Notes under the pieces: generated by a model
Seen by the model: the letters and a program-made list of their open reading frames with translations, nothing else
Database searches by the model: none
Told to the model about the DNA's origin: nothing
In this document: positions 9,346-18,226 of the stretch, in pieces
Layout of the letters: the number at the start of each line of letters is the position of its first letter
Position numbering within the stretch: the stretch's first letter is position 1
Made by a program: the position numbers and the translations under genes
Source: Bradyrhizobium sp. Ec3.3
GTDB taxonomy: Bacteria; Pseudomonadota; Alphaproteobacteria; Rhizobiales; Xanthobacteraceae
Direction of reading: 5' to 3'
Assembly: GCF_000472925.1 (NCBI RefSeq)
Contig: NZ_AXAS01000044.1
Coordinates: 21,281 to 85,280 of the forward strand
DNA: 64,000 nucleotides

Positions 9346-10089
9346 ATGGACCTCGGGCTCAAGTCGAAAACCGCAGTCGTCACCGGAGCGAGCATCGGCA
9401 TCGGTCGCGCCATCGCCAAGGGGCTTGCCACTGAGGGTGTGCGCGTGGTGGCGGTGGCGCGGCGCAAGGACCTGCTCGACCAACTCGTGCAGGAGACAGG
9501 CGCGGGACTGATCACGCCGTTCGAGCAGGATGTGATGGCGGCGGACGCCGCCGAGCGGCTGGCGGCCTTTGCGCTCGGGGAGTTCGGCCATGTCGACATC
9601 CTTGTCAACAATGCCGGCGGCAGCCGTCCGCTGCCGGTCGATGCGCCCGACAGCAAATGGGACGAGGCGATCGCGCTGAATTTCACCAGCTACCGCCGCA
9701 TCGCGCATGCGCTCTTGCCGCAGATGATGGAGCGCAACTGGGGCCGCATCATCAACATCACCGGCAAGTCCGAGCCGGAAGGGCTCAACGCCGCCTTCGC
9801 CGCCAAGGCCGCCGTGCACGCCTGGGCCAAGGGCCTGTCACGCGAGATCGGCAAGCACGGCATCACCATCAACTGCATCCCGCCCGGCCGCATCATGAGC
9901 GAGCAGATCCGTCGCAATTATGCACCCGATTATCGCGAGCGCTTTGCCGAGGAAGAAATCCCGGTCGGCTATTGGGGCGAGCCGGAGGACCTCGCCGCCC
10001 TCGCCGTATTCCTGGCCTCACCGGTTGCGCGCTACATCACGGGCACGGTGATCCCGGTCGATGGCGGGTTGCGGCGGTATCAGTTCTGA
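9346..10089 (+). CDS. SDR-family protein lacking the catalytic tyrosine
   Basis: A 247-residue Rossmann protein of the FabG/3-oxoacyl reductase type. The cofactor loop TGASIGIG is at residues 13-20 and NNAG at 88-91. The C-terminal GTVIPVDGGLRRYQF is typical. The active-site region reads NITGKSEPEGLNAAFAAKAA: Lys154 is present, but the position four residues before it, normally Tyr, is Ala150, with Phe151 beside it. The usual Ser region carries Thr. It may therefore not be an ordinary dehydrogenase, or may use other residues. The start is set by the conserved N-terminus. It is divergent from tam. Confidence 0.85.
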   Translation: MDLGLKSKTAVVTGASIGIGRAIAKGLATEGVRVVAVARRKDLLDQLVQETGAGLITPFEQDVMAADAAERLAAFALGEFGHVDILVNNAGGSRPLPVDAPDSKWDEAIALNFTSYRRIAHALLPQMMERNWGRIINITGKSEPEGLNAAFAAKAAVHAWAKGLSREIGKHGITINCIPPGRIMSEQIRRNYAPDYRERFAEEEIPVGYWGEPEDLAALAVFLASPVARYITGTVIPVDGGLRRYQF

Positions 10090-10142
10090 GGCGGGGCCGG
10101 CCCTAGGGGCTTGCTTCGGAGCCCGACAGCAGCGACCGAATT

Positions 10143-12104
10143 TTAGCGAGGATTTGCGGAGCCCGGGTCGAGGCGGATCTTGTAACGATGCAGCTTCGCA
10201 TAGACGGTGCTTTTGGCGAGACCGAGCGCGGACGCGGTCGCCGTCACGTTGCCGCTGCACGACCGCAGCGTACGCGATATCAAGTCACGTTCGGCTGACT
10301 CGGCCAGAGACAAGCCCGGTTCGCGCGCATCGTCCGTCCGCCGGATGGTATCGGGCAGATCCGACGGCTCGATCTGGTCCCCGCTACTGGTCAGCATCAG
10401 GCTCTCGATCAAGTTGCGCAGTTCGCGGACGTTGCCGGGCCAATCATGGCGACGCAGGCATTCGAACACTTCCGGCGCAAAACGGCGATCGGCAAGGCCA
10501 TAGCGCGACTTTGCCTGGGCAACGAAATGATCGACCAGCAGCGGAATGTCATCGCAGCGCTCCCGCAGCGGCGGTATGACGACGGGCACGACGGCCAGCC
10601 GGTAGTACAGATCCTTGCGGAAGCGCTGTGCATCGACCTCGGCTTGCAGATCGCGGTTGGTCGCGGCGACAAGGCGGAAGTCCACCTTGCGCGCCACGGT
10701 GTCGCCGACCCTGCTGATCTCGCCATTCTCCAGAGCCCGCAGCAACATTGGCTGGAGATCGAGCGGCAGTTCACCGATTTCATCGAGGAAAAGCGTGCCG
10801 CGGGACGCGGCCTCGATCTTTCCGGACATGCCGCCGCGCCGCGCACCAGTGAAGGCGCCGTCGACATAGCCGAAGAGTTCGCTCGCCAGCAGCTCGCGCG
10901 AGACGGAGCCACAGTTCACGACGACCAGTGGGCCGCTCCGGCGCGGGGACGCAGAATGAATGGCTTGAGCGAAAACCTCCTTGCCGACGCCGGTCTCACC
11001 AAGCAGCAGGACAGGAGCCGCGGTCGTGCCGACACGACGGCATTTTTCGACGACGGCGTGCATCCTGGGATCCGTAAAAATGATGTTGGCGAAGGCCCTG
11101 GCGTCACCCTGCGCGGGTGGCAAAACGGACCTGCTCGAGACCGCTGGCTTCGGCGCCACCATGACGGTTCCCAGATGCTCCCCCTGATACGCCACTGGTC
11201 GCAGCCATTCCTCCTTGATCCAGGCTGGGCGCGAATTGCTCCATGGCCGATCATCGCTGCTCACAAGGTGGGGAAAATTCGACTGGCTGTGCGGCGCGCC
11301 GAGGTCGCGCAAGATCTGCGCCATTTCGCCGTTCGCCTTGAAGGGCCGCCCGGCGCTATCGAACAGCACGGTGTGATGGCGGTCCGAAGGAGGCAGCATC
11401 CAGAAGCATTGGTCGAGAAGCCGGTAACGGGCATCCATCTCCATCTGGAGCAGATGTGCCTCGATGCGCGCGGCTGCCGAAATCGCCAGCGCGAGTGCCT
11501 GCCGTCCGTAGGAATCCGACAGCCCGGAAATATCGATGGCTCCGATCACGGCGCCATCGATGGGATCGCGGATGACGGAGGCCGAGCAGGTCCAACGCTG
11601 GATCCCTGAGCAGAAATGCTCGGTGGCATGAACCTGGATGGCCTGACCGGTTTCCAGCGCCGTGCCGATCGCGTTGGTGCCGCAGGTCGCTTCGCTCCAA
11701 TTGCTGCCGGGCAACAGGTGAGTCTTCTCCACCGCATTGCGCAATGCGATCCTGGTGTCGCCTTCCAGGCGCAACACGATGCCATCGACATCGGTCAGAA
11801 CCATCACCGTGCCGGTTTCGAGCATGTAGTCGCGCGCCAGTACCATGGTCGACGCGCCGGCGTGGACCAGGCGGGTGCGATTGTCGAGCAGGCGCCGCAG
11901 CCGCTCGTCGTTCATCGGCAGCGGAGCCTGGCTGCGCCGGTAGTCCACGGCCGATTTCTGGCTCCGCCGCCAGGAATCGTTGATCGCGGGCCGAACGACC
12001 TGCCCGCCAGCGCCGGTCCCGGACAGGAAGTGCTCCCAGCTTGTCAGGACGTCGCGCTCAATACCTGGATTCGCAAAAGCTTCCTCTGGCGTCTGACCCA
12101 ACAC
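10143..12104 (-). CDS. sigma-54-dependent transcriptional activator, AcoR type (GAF-AAA+-Fis)
   Basis: A 653-residue enhancer-binding protein. The N-terminal sensory region holds a GAF-like domain (about residues 45-250). The AAA+ domain follows with Walker A GETGVGKE near 369, the sigma-54 contact loop GAFTGA at 416-421, and TLFLDEIGELPLDLQPMLLR. The C-terminal Fis-type helix-turn-helix includes NVTATASALGLAKSTVYAKL. I chose the GTG start because AAAGGAGGAAGC precedes it; an ATG 28 codons upstream has no such site. AcoR-type activators answer small ketones, alcohols or acetoin. It lies downstream, on the same strand, of the esterase and the BVMO, whose upstream region carries a sigma-54 promoter, so it is the likely activator of that operon. 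Confidence 0.93.
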   Translation of the reverse strand: MLGQTPEEAFANPGIERDVLTSWEHFLSGTGAGGQVVRPAINDSWRRSQKSAVDYRRSQAPLPMNDERLRRLLDNRTRLVHAGASTMVLARDYMLETGTVMVLTDVDGIVLRLEGDTRIALRNAVEKTHLLPGSNWSEATCGTNAIGTALETGQAIQVHATEHFCSGIQRWTCSASVIRDPIDGAVIGAIDISGLSDSYGRQALALAISAAARIEAHLLQMEMDARYRLLDQCFWMLPPSDRHHTVLFDSAGRPFKANGEMAQILRDLGAPHSQSNFPHLVSSDDRPWSNSRPAWIKEEWLRPVAYQGEHLGTVMVAPKPAVSSRSVLPPAQGDARAFANIIFTDPRMHAVVEKCRRVGTTAAPVLLLGETGVGKEVFAQAIHSASPRRSGPLVVVNCGSVSRELLASELFGYVDGAFTGARRGGMSGKIEAASRGTLFLDEIGELPLDLQPMLLRALENGEISRVGDTVARKVDFRLVAATNRDLQAEVDAQRFRKDLYYRLAVVPVVIPPLRERCDDIPLLVDHFVAQAKSRYGLADRRFAPEVFECLRRHDWPGNVRELRNLIESLMLTSSGDQIEPSDLPDTIRRTDDAREPGLSLAESAERDLISRTLRSCSGNVTATASALGLAKSTVYAKLHRYKIRLDPGSANPR

Positions 12105-12308
12105 GCTTCCTCCTTTGACGCGCTGAGTGGTCCAGGATCTTATTGTTGTTGGCGGACCCCGAGCTTTATCGACCGATTTTGAGACCATTCCATTCCAATG
12201 CGCAACTGATTACGGGATCACGGCGCAACTTTGACGCGCCTCCGACCGCACTGCGAAAGCGTGAGGCCGGAGGCGCAACCAATGATTGTGGCCTGACAAG
12301 ACCCCTAA

Positions 12309-12451
12309 AGCGGGATGAGATCGGGATGAATCGTTATCGCGCTTGAGGTTATTGTTTGAGCAATATCTCCGCGCAAACGCGTTCCGCGTTTATCGCGAGG
12401 GAAAGCCGCTTCAAACTTTGCGCCAACGCGGCCCTCCGGGTCCGGACCATG
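12309..12451. repeat. dispersed GC-rich repeat, long copy
   Basis: Part of the 348-bp gap before the activator gene. The block at 12400-12451, with AACGCGGCCCTCCGGGTCCG, matches 54503-54554 at roughly 47 of 52 bases. The upstream portion (12309-12360, with GATGAATCGTTATCGCGCTT) looks like the other half of the same chromosomal repeat. It ends directly at the esterase stop codon. I see no gene in the rest of 12105-12452. Confidence 0.7.
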
Positions 12452-12452
12452 C

Positions 12453-13646
12453 TCAGGCTGCCTTGCGCCGGTGCAAGGTGTCATAGAAGGCCGTCTCGAA
12501 GCGCATGTATCCGGTGAACGAAGCCGGATCGCCAAACGGCAGGATCTGGGTCGCCCAATAGCCGCCGAAGCCATTCTTCCGGTCGATCCAGTAGAACAAG
12601 TTCGCCAGGCCAGCCCAGCCGAGCGCGCCTGCGGGGCGGCCCGTCGGGGCCTCCTCGTCATTGACCATGAACGTGAACGACCAGGATTTCGACTGGCCCG
12701 GGAAGAACTCGGCATCGTTGGAGAGCGACTTGATCACCCCCGGCAGTGCGGTGACCTTGAGATCGCCGAGGTGGTTCTTTTCCGCCATCGTCACGGTCTC
12801 CGCTTTGAGCACCCGGCCGTGCGGGCCGTTCCCGTCGTTCAACCACATCCGAATGAAGCGCATGTAGTCGCCGACCGTGCTGTAGAGGCCGTGCCCGCCC
12901 ATATGGACCTCGGGCTTCGCCGGCAATTCGAAGTCCATCGGCGTGAGCGAGCCATCGGCGTTGCGGGCATGCATCCCGGCGAGCTTGCTGCGCACCGTGT
13001 CATTGATCTCGAACGTCGTGTTCGCCATTCCGAGGGGCTTGAAGATGCGCTCGGCGAAGACCTCGCCGAGCCGCTTGCCGGTGATGCCCTCGACGACCTG
13101 CCCGACCCAATCGATGTTCGTGCCGTACTCCCATTTCGAACCGGGATCGAACAGAAGCGGCGTCATGATCGCAGCCTTCGACGAGGTGATCACGCTCGGC
13201 TGTCCGTGGTCGGTCGCCAGGCGCAGATAGTTCTCGTTGAAGAAGTCGTAGCCGAAGCCACCGGTGTGCAGCAGCAGCATGCGCGTGGTCACGTCGCGCT
13301 TCGGCGCGCGAAGCCTGGGCTGGCCCTTGGCATCGAAGCCCTCGATCACCTGCAGCTTGCCGATGTCGGGCGCATATCTCTTCGCGGGAGCATCAAGGTC
13401 AAGCCGGCCCTCTTCGATCAGTTGAAGAGCGGCGGTGCCGGTGATCGCCTTGGTGGTCGAGAAGATCGCAAAGCTCGTGTCCGTCGTCATCGCCTCCGGC
13501 TTGTCGGTCCGACGCCTGCCTGCGGCGCCTTCGTAGATATTGCCGTTGCGATCCGTCACCATGGCGACGACGCCCGGCACACCCGGCCCCGTCGTAACCG
13601 TCTCATTGAGGATTGCGTCGGCGTCTACAGCAAATTCTCTGCACAT
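12453..13646 (-). CDS. serine hydrolase of the beta-lactamase/class VIII esterase family
   Basis: A 397-residue EstB-like hydrolase. The nucleophile motif SxxK is S63-T-T-K66, and Tyr174 in WEYGTNID is the likely base of the YxN/YxS motif. The C-terminal GWAGLANLFYWIDR resembles the third motif of this esterase class. No signal peptide is seen, so it is probably cytoplasmic. The RBS GGAGGAAACAC precedes the ATG. It starts 81 bp after the BVMO stop, so the two are probably co-transcribed. The pairing suggests it hydrolyses the ester that the monooxygenase makes from a ketone, as in known acetone and methyl-ketone pathways (inference). Confidence 0.88.
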   Translation of the reverse strand: MCREFAVDADAILNETVTTGPGVPGVVAMVTDRNGNIYEGAAGRRRTDKPEAMTTDTSFAIFSTTKAITGTAALQLIEEGRLDLDAPAKRYAPDIGKLQVIEGFDAKGQPRLRAPKRDVTTRMLLLHTGGFGYDFFNENYLRLATDHGQPSVITSSKAAIMTPLLFDPGSKWEYGTNIDWVGQVVEGITGKRLGEVFAERIFKPLGMANTTFEINDTVRSKLAGMHARNADGSLTPMDFELPAKPEVHMGGHGLYSTVGDYMRFIRMWLNDGNGPHGRVLKAETVTMAEKNHLGDLKVTALPGVIKSLSNDAEFFPGQSKSWSFTFMVNDEEAPTGRPAGALGWAGLANLFYWIDRKNGFGGYWATQILPFGDPASFTGYMRFETAFYDTLHRRKAA

Positions 13647-13727
13647 GTGTTTCCTCCATTGAATTTTGGGAGAGATGCGAAAAGAAGGGCCGCGCTCGCG
13701 GGGAGCGCTCGCGCGACCCTGCGTCGA

Positions 13728-15362
13728 TCACTGCTTGGCAAAGCCGAGATAGGCCGAGGAGGCGACTTCATCGCACTTCTGGCGGTAGGTCCCGACGCCG
13801 CCGATATAGGAGAGCAGACGGCGCGGCTTGCCCTCGACATTCGAGCCCATGTACCAGGAGTGCGTCTTGGTCACGAGGGTCGTGTTCGCGATCTCATCGT
13901 GATGCGCGACCCAGGCGTCCTGCGTCTCCTTCGTCGGCTCGATGACGCTCAAATGGTTCTTCTTGAGATAGGCGATGCAATCGCTGATCCACTCGACCTG
14001 TTGCTGAAGGCACGTCGTCATGTTGCAGAGGGCCGTCGAGGGCGCCAGCGGCGCGCCGGTCGTGAACATATTGGGATAGCCGTGAACCTGAAGCCCCATC
14101 GTGGTCCTGATGTCGCGGCTCCACTCGTCCTTCAGCGAGCGGCCGCCGCGGCCACGGATGTCGATGCGCGTCAACGCACCGGAGCCGGCGTCGAAGCCGG
14201 TCGCGAGGATGATCACATCCAGCCCATACGACGTTCCATCGGTGAGCTCGATACCATGGGGCGTGATCCGCTTGATCGGGTTGTTCCTGACGCTGACCAG
14301 TTCGACATTCGGCTGGTGAAAAGCCTCCAGGTAGTTGGTCTCGAGCGGGACCCGATGCGTGCCGAAGCCATAATCGGTCGGGATCAGCGCCTCGCAGAGT
14401 TTGGGGTCCTTCAGGCGCGCGCGCATCTTCTTGCGGACGAACTCGGAGATCTCCTCGCTGACATCCTCCTCGAAGAACATCTCGACAAATGAGGCGAGCC
14501 ACAGCCGTAGCGAGCCTTCATCCCAGATCTTCTCCAGAACGGCGTGACGCTGGTCCGCCGTGAGATCCTTCCAATTGCCGTTGGTGAAGTCGTACTCGAA
14601 CCCGGTGAACGAGTGCGGCAGGGTTTTGCGGAATTCCTCGAACCGCGCCTTGTAGGCCTCGACCTCCTTCGGCCCGTATTTCGGGTTCTTCATCGGAATG
14701 ATGTATTGCGGCGTGCGCACGAACACCTTCAGGCTACCGACCTCGCCGGCGATGGTCTGGATCACCTGAATGCCCGTGGCACCATTGCCAACCACGGCAA
14801 CGCGCTTGCCCGCGAGATCGAGCTTCTGCTTCGGATAGCGGCCGGTATGGACGAGCGTGCCCTTGAACGTGTCCTGTCCGGGAAACACCGACGTCAGCGG
14901 CGCAGACAGCATGCCGCAGCAGGTGATCAGGAACTGCGCGTCGATGGTGCCGCCCTTGTCGGTCGTGAGCGTCCATCGCTGCGTCGCCTCGTTGAAGACG
15001 GCGCTCGTGATCGTCGTTGAGAATCGGATATCTTTGCGCAGATCGAGCTTGTCGGCGACGTAGTTGAGCCACTTTTCGATCTCCGGCTGACCGGGGAAAC
15101 GCTCGCTCCAGCTCCAGCCTTTGTAGAGCTCCTCCGAAAAGAGATACTGGTAGATATAAGCCTCGGAGTCGAAACGTGCTCCCGGATAGCGATTCCAGTA
15201 CCAGGTGCCGCCGACGCCGGTGGCCGCATCGACGGCCTTGACCTTCAGGCCTTGTTCGTCGCGCAGCTTGTGGAGCTGGTAGAGACCGGCAACGCCCGTG
15301 CCGATCACCACTGCGTCCAGGCTTTCGTGCCTGCCCGCGCCACTACTCTTGGACTCACTCAT
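13728..15362 (-). CDS. flavin-containing Baeyer-Villiger monooxygenase
   Basis: A 544-residue FAD- and NADPH-dependent enzyme that inserts oxygen beside a ketone carbonyl to form an ester or lactone. Rossmann motifs are GTGVAG at 21-26 (FAD) and GNGATG at 192-197 (NADPH). Between them, GGTWYWNRYPGARFDSE is characteristic. The family fingerprint is FKGTLVHTGRYP at 166-177, matching FxGxxxHxxxW(P/D) except Tyr176 in place of Trp. The RBS GGGAGGAAATGC precedes the ATG. A sigma-54 promoter lies 60-75 bp upstream, and the esterase and AcoR-type activator follow on the same strand. Together they suggest an inducible ketone degradation operon. Confidence 0.92.
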   Translation of the reverse strand: MSESKSSGAGRHESLDAVVIGTGVAGLYQLHKLRDEQGLKVKAVDAATGVGGTWYWNRYPGARFDSEAYIYQYLFSEELYKGWSWSERFPGQPEIEKWLNYVADKLDLRKDIRFSTTITSAVFNEATQRWTLTTDKGGTIDAQFLITCCGMLSAPLTSVFPGQDTFKGTLVHTGRYPKQKLDLAGKRVAVVGNGATGIQVIQTIAGEVGSLKVFVRTPQYIIPMKNPKYGPKEVEAYKARFEEFRKTLPHSFTGFEYDFTNGNWKDLTADQRHAVLEKIWDEGSLRLWLASFVEMFFEEDVSEEISEFVRKKMRARLKDPKLCEALIPTDYGFGTHRVPLETNYLEAFHQPNVELVSVRNNPIKRITPHGIELTDGTSYGLDVIILATGFDAGSGALTRIDIRGRGGRSLKDEWSRDIRTTMGLQVHGYPNMFTTGAPLAPSTALCNMTTCLQQQVEWISDCIAYLKKNHLSVIEPTKETQDAWVAHHDEIANTTLVTKTHSWYMGSNVEGKPRRLLSYIGGVGTYRQKCDEVASSAYLGFAKQ

Positions 15363-15423
15363 GCATTTCCTCCCAATTGTTCTGCTCCCCGCCGTAAGGC
15401 GCGTGGGAGACGCGGGGAGAAAC

Positions 15424-15438
15424 GCAGATTGCGTGCCA
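15424..15438 (-). promoter_or_regulatory. sigma-54 (-24/-12) promoter of the BVMO operon
   Basis: Minus strand reads TGGCACGCAATCTGC, matching the RpoN consensus TGGCACG-N4-TTGC at all fixed positions except one (C for the first T). The GG and GC doublets have the required spacing. Transcription would start near 15412, about 50 nt before the BVMO start. Confidence 0.8.
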
Positions 15439-15473
15439 GATCAGATTTGTGGATTTAAGCGCTTGCAGTCATT

Positions 15474-15500
15474 GAGGTGTTGGCCGCGGAAGCCAACCTC
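15474..15500. promoter_or_regulatory. inverted repeat, candidate enhancer site for the sigma-54 activator
   Basis: GAGGTGTTGGC and GCCAACCTC face each other across a 7-base spacer with a small asymmetry. The centre is about 75 bp upstream of the predicted sigma-54 start, a normal place for an upstream activator site. Confidence 0.45.
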
Positions 15501-15597
15501 TCGTCCGTTCGAAAATCAAACGGTGGACATGCGGCCAGACCGAATTTCGATCGGCCAGGCTGCGAAACCGGAACGCGAACGCAATGTCGCGCCGCGA

Positions 15598-16668
15598 TCA
15601 ATCCTGGATCTTGCGGTGCAATAGCTCCGCCACCGCGGCGCCCATCGCCGCTGTGCCCAGAATACCGCCGATGTCGCGCGTCGTGCGTCCCTGGGCGATT
15701 GCGGTCGCCACCGCGTCCTCGATCGCGCGCGCAGCCTCCTCATAGCGGACCGCGCGGCTCTTTTCCCCGTGCCATGCCAGCAGCAGCGCGGTCGACAGGA
15801 TCAGCGACACCGGGTTGGCGACGTCCTGCCCCGCGATGTCAGGCGCCGAGCCGTGCGCGGCCTGCGCCATGGCGTGACGGTCGCCGACATTGAGCGAGCC
15901 GCCGAGGCCGAGGCTGCCGGACAGTTCCGCGGTGAGGTCGGACAGGATGTCGCCGAACATGTTGGTGGCGACGATGACGTCGAAGCTGGCGGGGTTGCGC
16001 ACAACATGCGCCATCATGGCGTCGACCAACACGTCGTCGACCGCGAGCCCTGGATAGCTTTTCGCCGCCTCCCGGCAGATGTCCAAAAACATGCCGTCGC
16101 CGATCTTGAGCACATTGGCTTTGTGAACGATGGTGAGATGCTTGCGCCGCTTCATCGCCAGCCGGCAGGCCGCATGCGCGATGCGCTCGCAGCACGATCG
16201 CGTGATCCGGCGCAGCGAGATCACGACATCAGGCGTGACCAGCAGCTCGCCATTGCCTTCTTCCATGTTGCGGTCGGCATAAAAGCCCTCGGTGTTCTCG
16301 CGCACCACCACAAGATCGAAATCGCCGAGCTGGCCGGGCCGGCCGGCATAGGTGCGCGCGGGGCGAACGTTGGCGAACAGATCAAGGTTCTTGCGGAAGT
16401 AACGCGACGGATTGATCTCGCCACGCGCCTCATCCTTGAAATCGAAGGTCGCGGTGGGGCCGAGCATCAGGCCGTCCGCCGCGCGAACCATGTCGAGGAG
16501 ATCGGGCCGCACAGTTGTGCCGAATTGCTTCAGGCTGGCGTGACCGATGGCATGCTCCTCGAGCCGCAGATTGAGCTGGAAGCGTTCGGACGCGGCGCGC
16601 AGCACGCCCGTGGTCGCGGCTGTGATCTCCGGCCCGATGCCGTCACCCGGCAGCACGACAATTTGCAT
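15598..16668 (-). CDS. isocitrate/isopropylmalate dehydrogenase family protein
   Basis: A 356-residue NAD(P)-dependent beta-decarboxylating dehydrogenase acting on a 2-hydroxy diacid. It opens MQIVVLPGDGIGPEI. The substrate-loop region VVVRENTEGFYAD is at about 119-131, and the metal-binding part is NMFGDILSDLTAEL. The cofactor end is AHGSAPDIAGQDVANP. Length is close to LeuB and tartrate dehydrogenase. A stand-alone copy outside a leu cluster suggests a catabolic substrate such as tartrate, a homolog of isocitrate or an alkylmalate; the sequence does not decide. It lies 235 bp upstream of the BVMO in the same direction, but the sigma-54 promoter between them suggests separate control. Confidence 0.85.
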   Translation of the reverse strand: MQIVVLPGDGIGPEITAATTGVLRAASERFQLNLRLEEHAIGHASLKQFGTTVRPDLLDMVRAADGLMLGPTATFDFKDEARGEINPSRYFRKNLDLFANVRPARTYAGRPGQLGDFDLVVVRENTEGFYADRNMEEGNGELLVTPDVVISLRRITRSCCERIAHAACRLAMKRRKHLTIVHKANVLKIGDGMFLDICREAAKSYPGLAVDDVLVDAMMAHVVRNPASFDVIVATNMFGDILSDLTAELSGSLGLGGSLNVGDRHAMAQAAHGSAPDIAGQDVANPVSLILSTALLLAWHGEKSRAVRYEEAARAIEDAVATAIAQGRTTRDIGGILGTAAMGAAVAELLHRKIQD

Positions 16669-16837
16669 CGGTCATTCCTCTCAAGCCAGCTCGGGCCGAT
16701 CATACGCCATGGCGCGCAATCTCCGCCCGATCTTCGCGCATAGCCGTATGCAAGCATATGCCTGTGGCACGCAGCGCGGCCGTAGTACATCCCGGATGGC
16801 AACACTCAACCCACGCTTTCCGGAGACAGCGCAGGCA

Positions 16838-18226
16838 ATGACAATCACGTTACCTGCGCTCGCGAAGGAGCCCGAACGCCCCGTCGCCGACGGCCTGCCC
16901 ACGATGCGCCGGCGCTGGGCGATCGCCGCGATCTTCACCGCGCTCGCGATGGCCTCGCTCGATACCGCGATCGCCAATATCGCCCTGCCTGCGATTGCGG
17001 CCGATCTCCATGTCAGTCCCGAGCAGGTGGTCTGGGTGGTCAACGTCTACCAGATCGCGCTGGTCGCCACGCTGTTGCCGCTGGGAGCGCTCGGCGAGAT
17101 CGTCGGTCACCAGCGCATCTATCTCGGCGGTCTCCTGCTCTTCACCATCGCCTCGCTGCTCTGCGCGGTGGCGTGGTCGCTGCCGAGCCTGCTCGTGGCG
17201 CGCACGCTCCAAGGCCTCGGCGCCAGCGGCATCATGAGCGTGAACACGGCCCTCGTGCGCTTCGTCTATCCCGGGCGGATGCAGGGCCGCGGCTTCGGCC
17301 ACAATGCGCTGGTGGTCGCCACCGCCTTCACCTTCGGGCCGTCGATCGCGTCCGCGATCCTCGCGCTCGGGCCGTGGCCATGGCTGTTTGCGGTGAACAT
17401 TCCCTTCGGCCTCATCGCCATGGGCATCGGCTTCGCGATGCTGCCGAAGACGCCGCGCGCCGATCACGGCTTTGATTTCGCAGGCGCCGTGCTGGCGGCG
17501 ATCTGCCTCGGCCTGTTCATCACCGGCATCGGCAGCGCGGCGCATAATCTCTCCGCTCGCCTCGTCGCGGTCGAGCTGGTCGCAGCACTCGTGATCGGCT
17601 TGATCCTGACGCGCCGGCATGCCGATCATCCCGCACCCATGCTGCCGATCGACCTGTTTAGCCGTCCCATGTTTGCGCTGTCGGCGGCAACTGCGGTCTG
17701 CTCCTTCGCCGTGCAGGGCCTCGCCTTCGTCTCGCTGCCGTTCTATTTCGAGGACGTGCTCGGGCGCTCCCAGGTCGAGACCGGCTTCTTCATGACGCCG
17801 TGGCCGCTGGTCGTCGCCATCATGGCGCCGATCGCCGGCCGCCTGTCCGACCGTCACGCGGTCGGACTTCTCGGCGGCATCGGGCTCGTGCTGCTCGGCA
17901 TCGGCATGGCGCTTTTGGCGACGCTTCCGGCCAATCCGTACATCCCTGACATCATCTGGCGCATGGTGATCTGCGGCATGGGGTTCGGCTTCTTCCAGGC
18001 ACCGAACATGAAGGCGGTGATGTCAAGCGCGCCGCCACATCGCAGCGGCAGCGCAAGCGGCATCGTCGCCACCGCGCGGCTGACCGGACAGACGACCGGC
18101 GCGGCGCTCGCCGCGCTCTGCTTTGCGCTTGCGGGACATGACGGCGCGACCGGCGCGCTGGCACTCGGCGCCGGCTTCGCCGCGCTCGGCAGCGTGATGA
18201 GCTTCCTCAGGCTGGCGGTGAAGTAG
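16838..18226 (+). CDS. MFS efflux transporter, DHA2 (14-helix drug:H+ antiporter) type
   Basis: A 462-residue inner-membrane transporter. It shows MASLDTAIANIALPAI in helix 1, the motif C-like RTLQGLGASGIMSVN, and about 14 hydrophobic segments. QTTGAALAALCFALAG lies near the C-terminus. The start is uncertain: the ATG at 16838 has GGAG about 13 bases upstream, and an in-frame ATG at 16796 would add 14 residues without an RBS. The gene is divergent from the dehydrogenase at 16668. Its last 20 bases overlap the end of the radical SAM gene on the other strand. Export of a toxic small molecule is expected; the substrate is unknown. Confidence 0.88.
   Translation: MTITLPALAKEPERPVADGLPTMRRRWAIAAIFTALAMASLDTAIANIALPAIAADLHVSPEQVVWVVNVYQIALVATLLPLGALGEIVGHQRIYLGGLLLFTIASLLCAVAWSLPSLLVARTLQGLGASGIMSVNTALVRFVYPGRMQGRGFGHNALVVATAFTFGPSIASAILALGPWPWLFAVNIPFGLIAMGIGFAMLPKTPRADHGFDFAGAVLAAICLGLFITGIGSAAHNLSARLVAVELVAALVIGLILTRRHADHPAPMLPIDLFSRPMFALSAATAVCSFAVQGLAFVSLPFYFEDVLGRSQVETGFFMTPWPLVVAIMAPIAGRLSDRHAVGLLGGIGLVLLGIGMALLATLPANPYIPDIIWRMVICGMGFGFFQAPNMKAVMSSAPPHRSGSASGIVATARLTGQTTGAALAALCFALAGHDGATGALALGAGFAALGSVMSFLRLAVK

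Noticed and set aside
9208..9819. N-terminal extension of the methyltransferase frame (about 200 codons)
   Set aside because: It overlaps the SDR gene in antisense and precedes the conserved Tam start MVWDPQQYL.
12471..14492. 673-codon plus-strand frame over esterase and BVMO
   Set aside because: It runs antisense through two clear genes and their gap, with no domain.
16764..16780. TGGCACG before the MFS gene, resembling a sigma-54 -24 box
   Set aside because: The -12 doublet is GG instead of GC at the required spacing, so it does not make a promoter.
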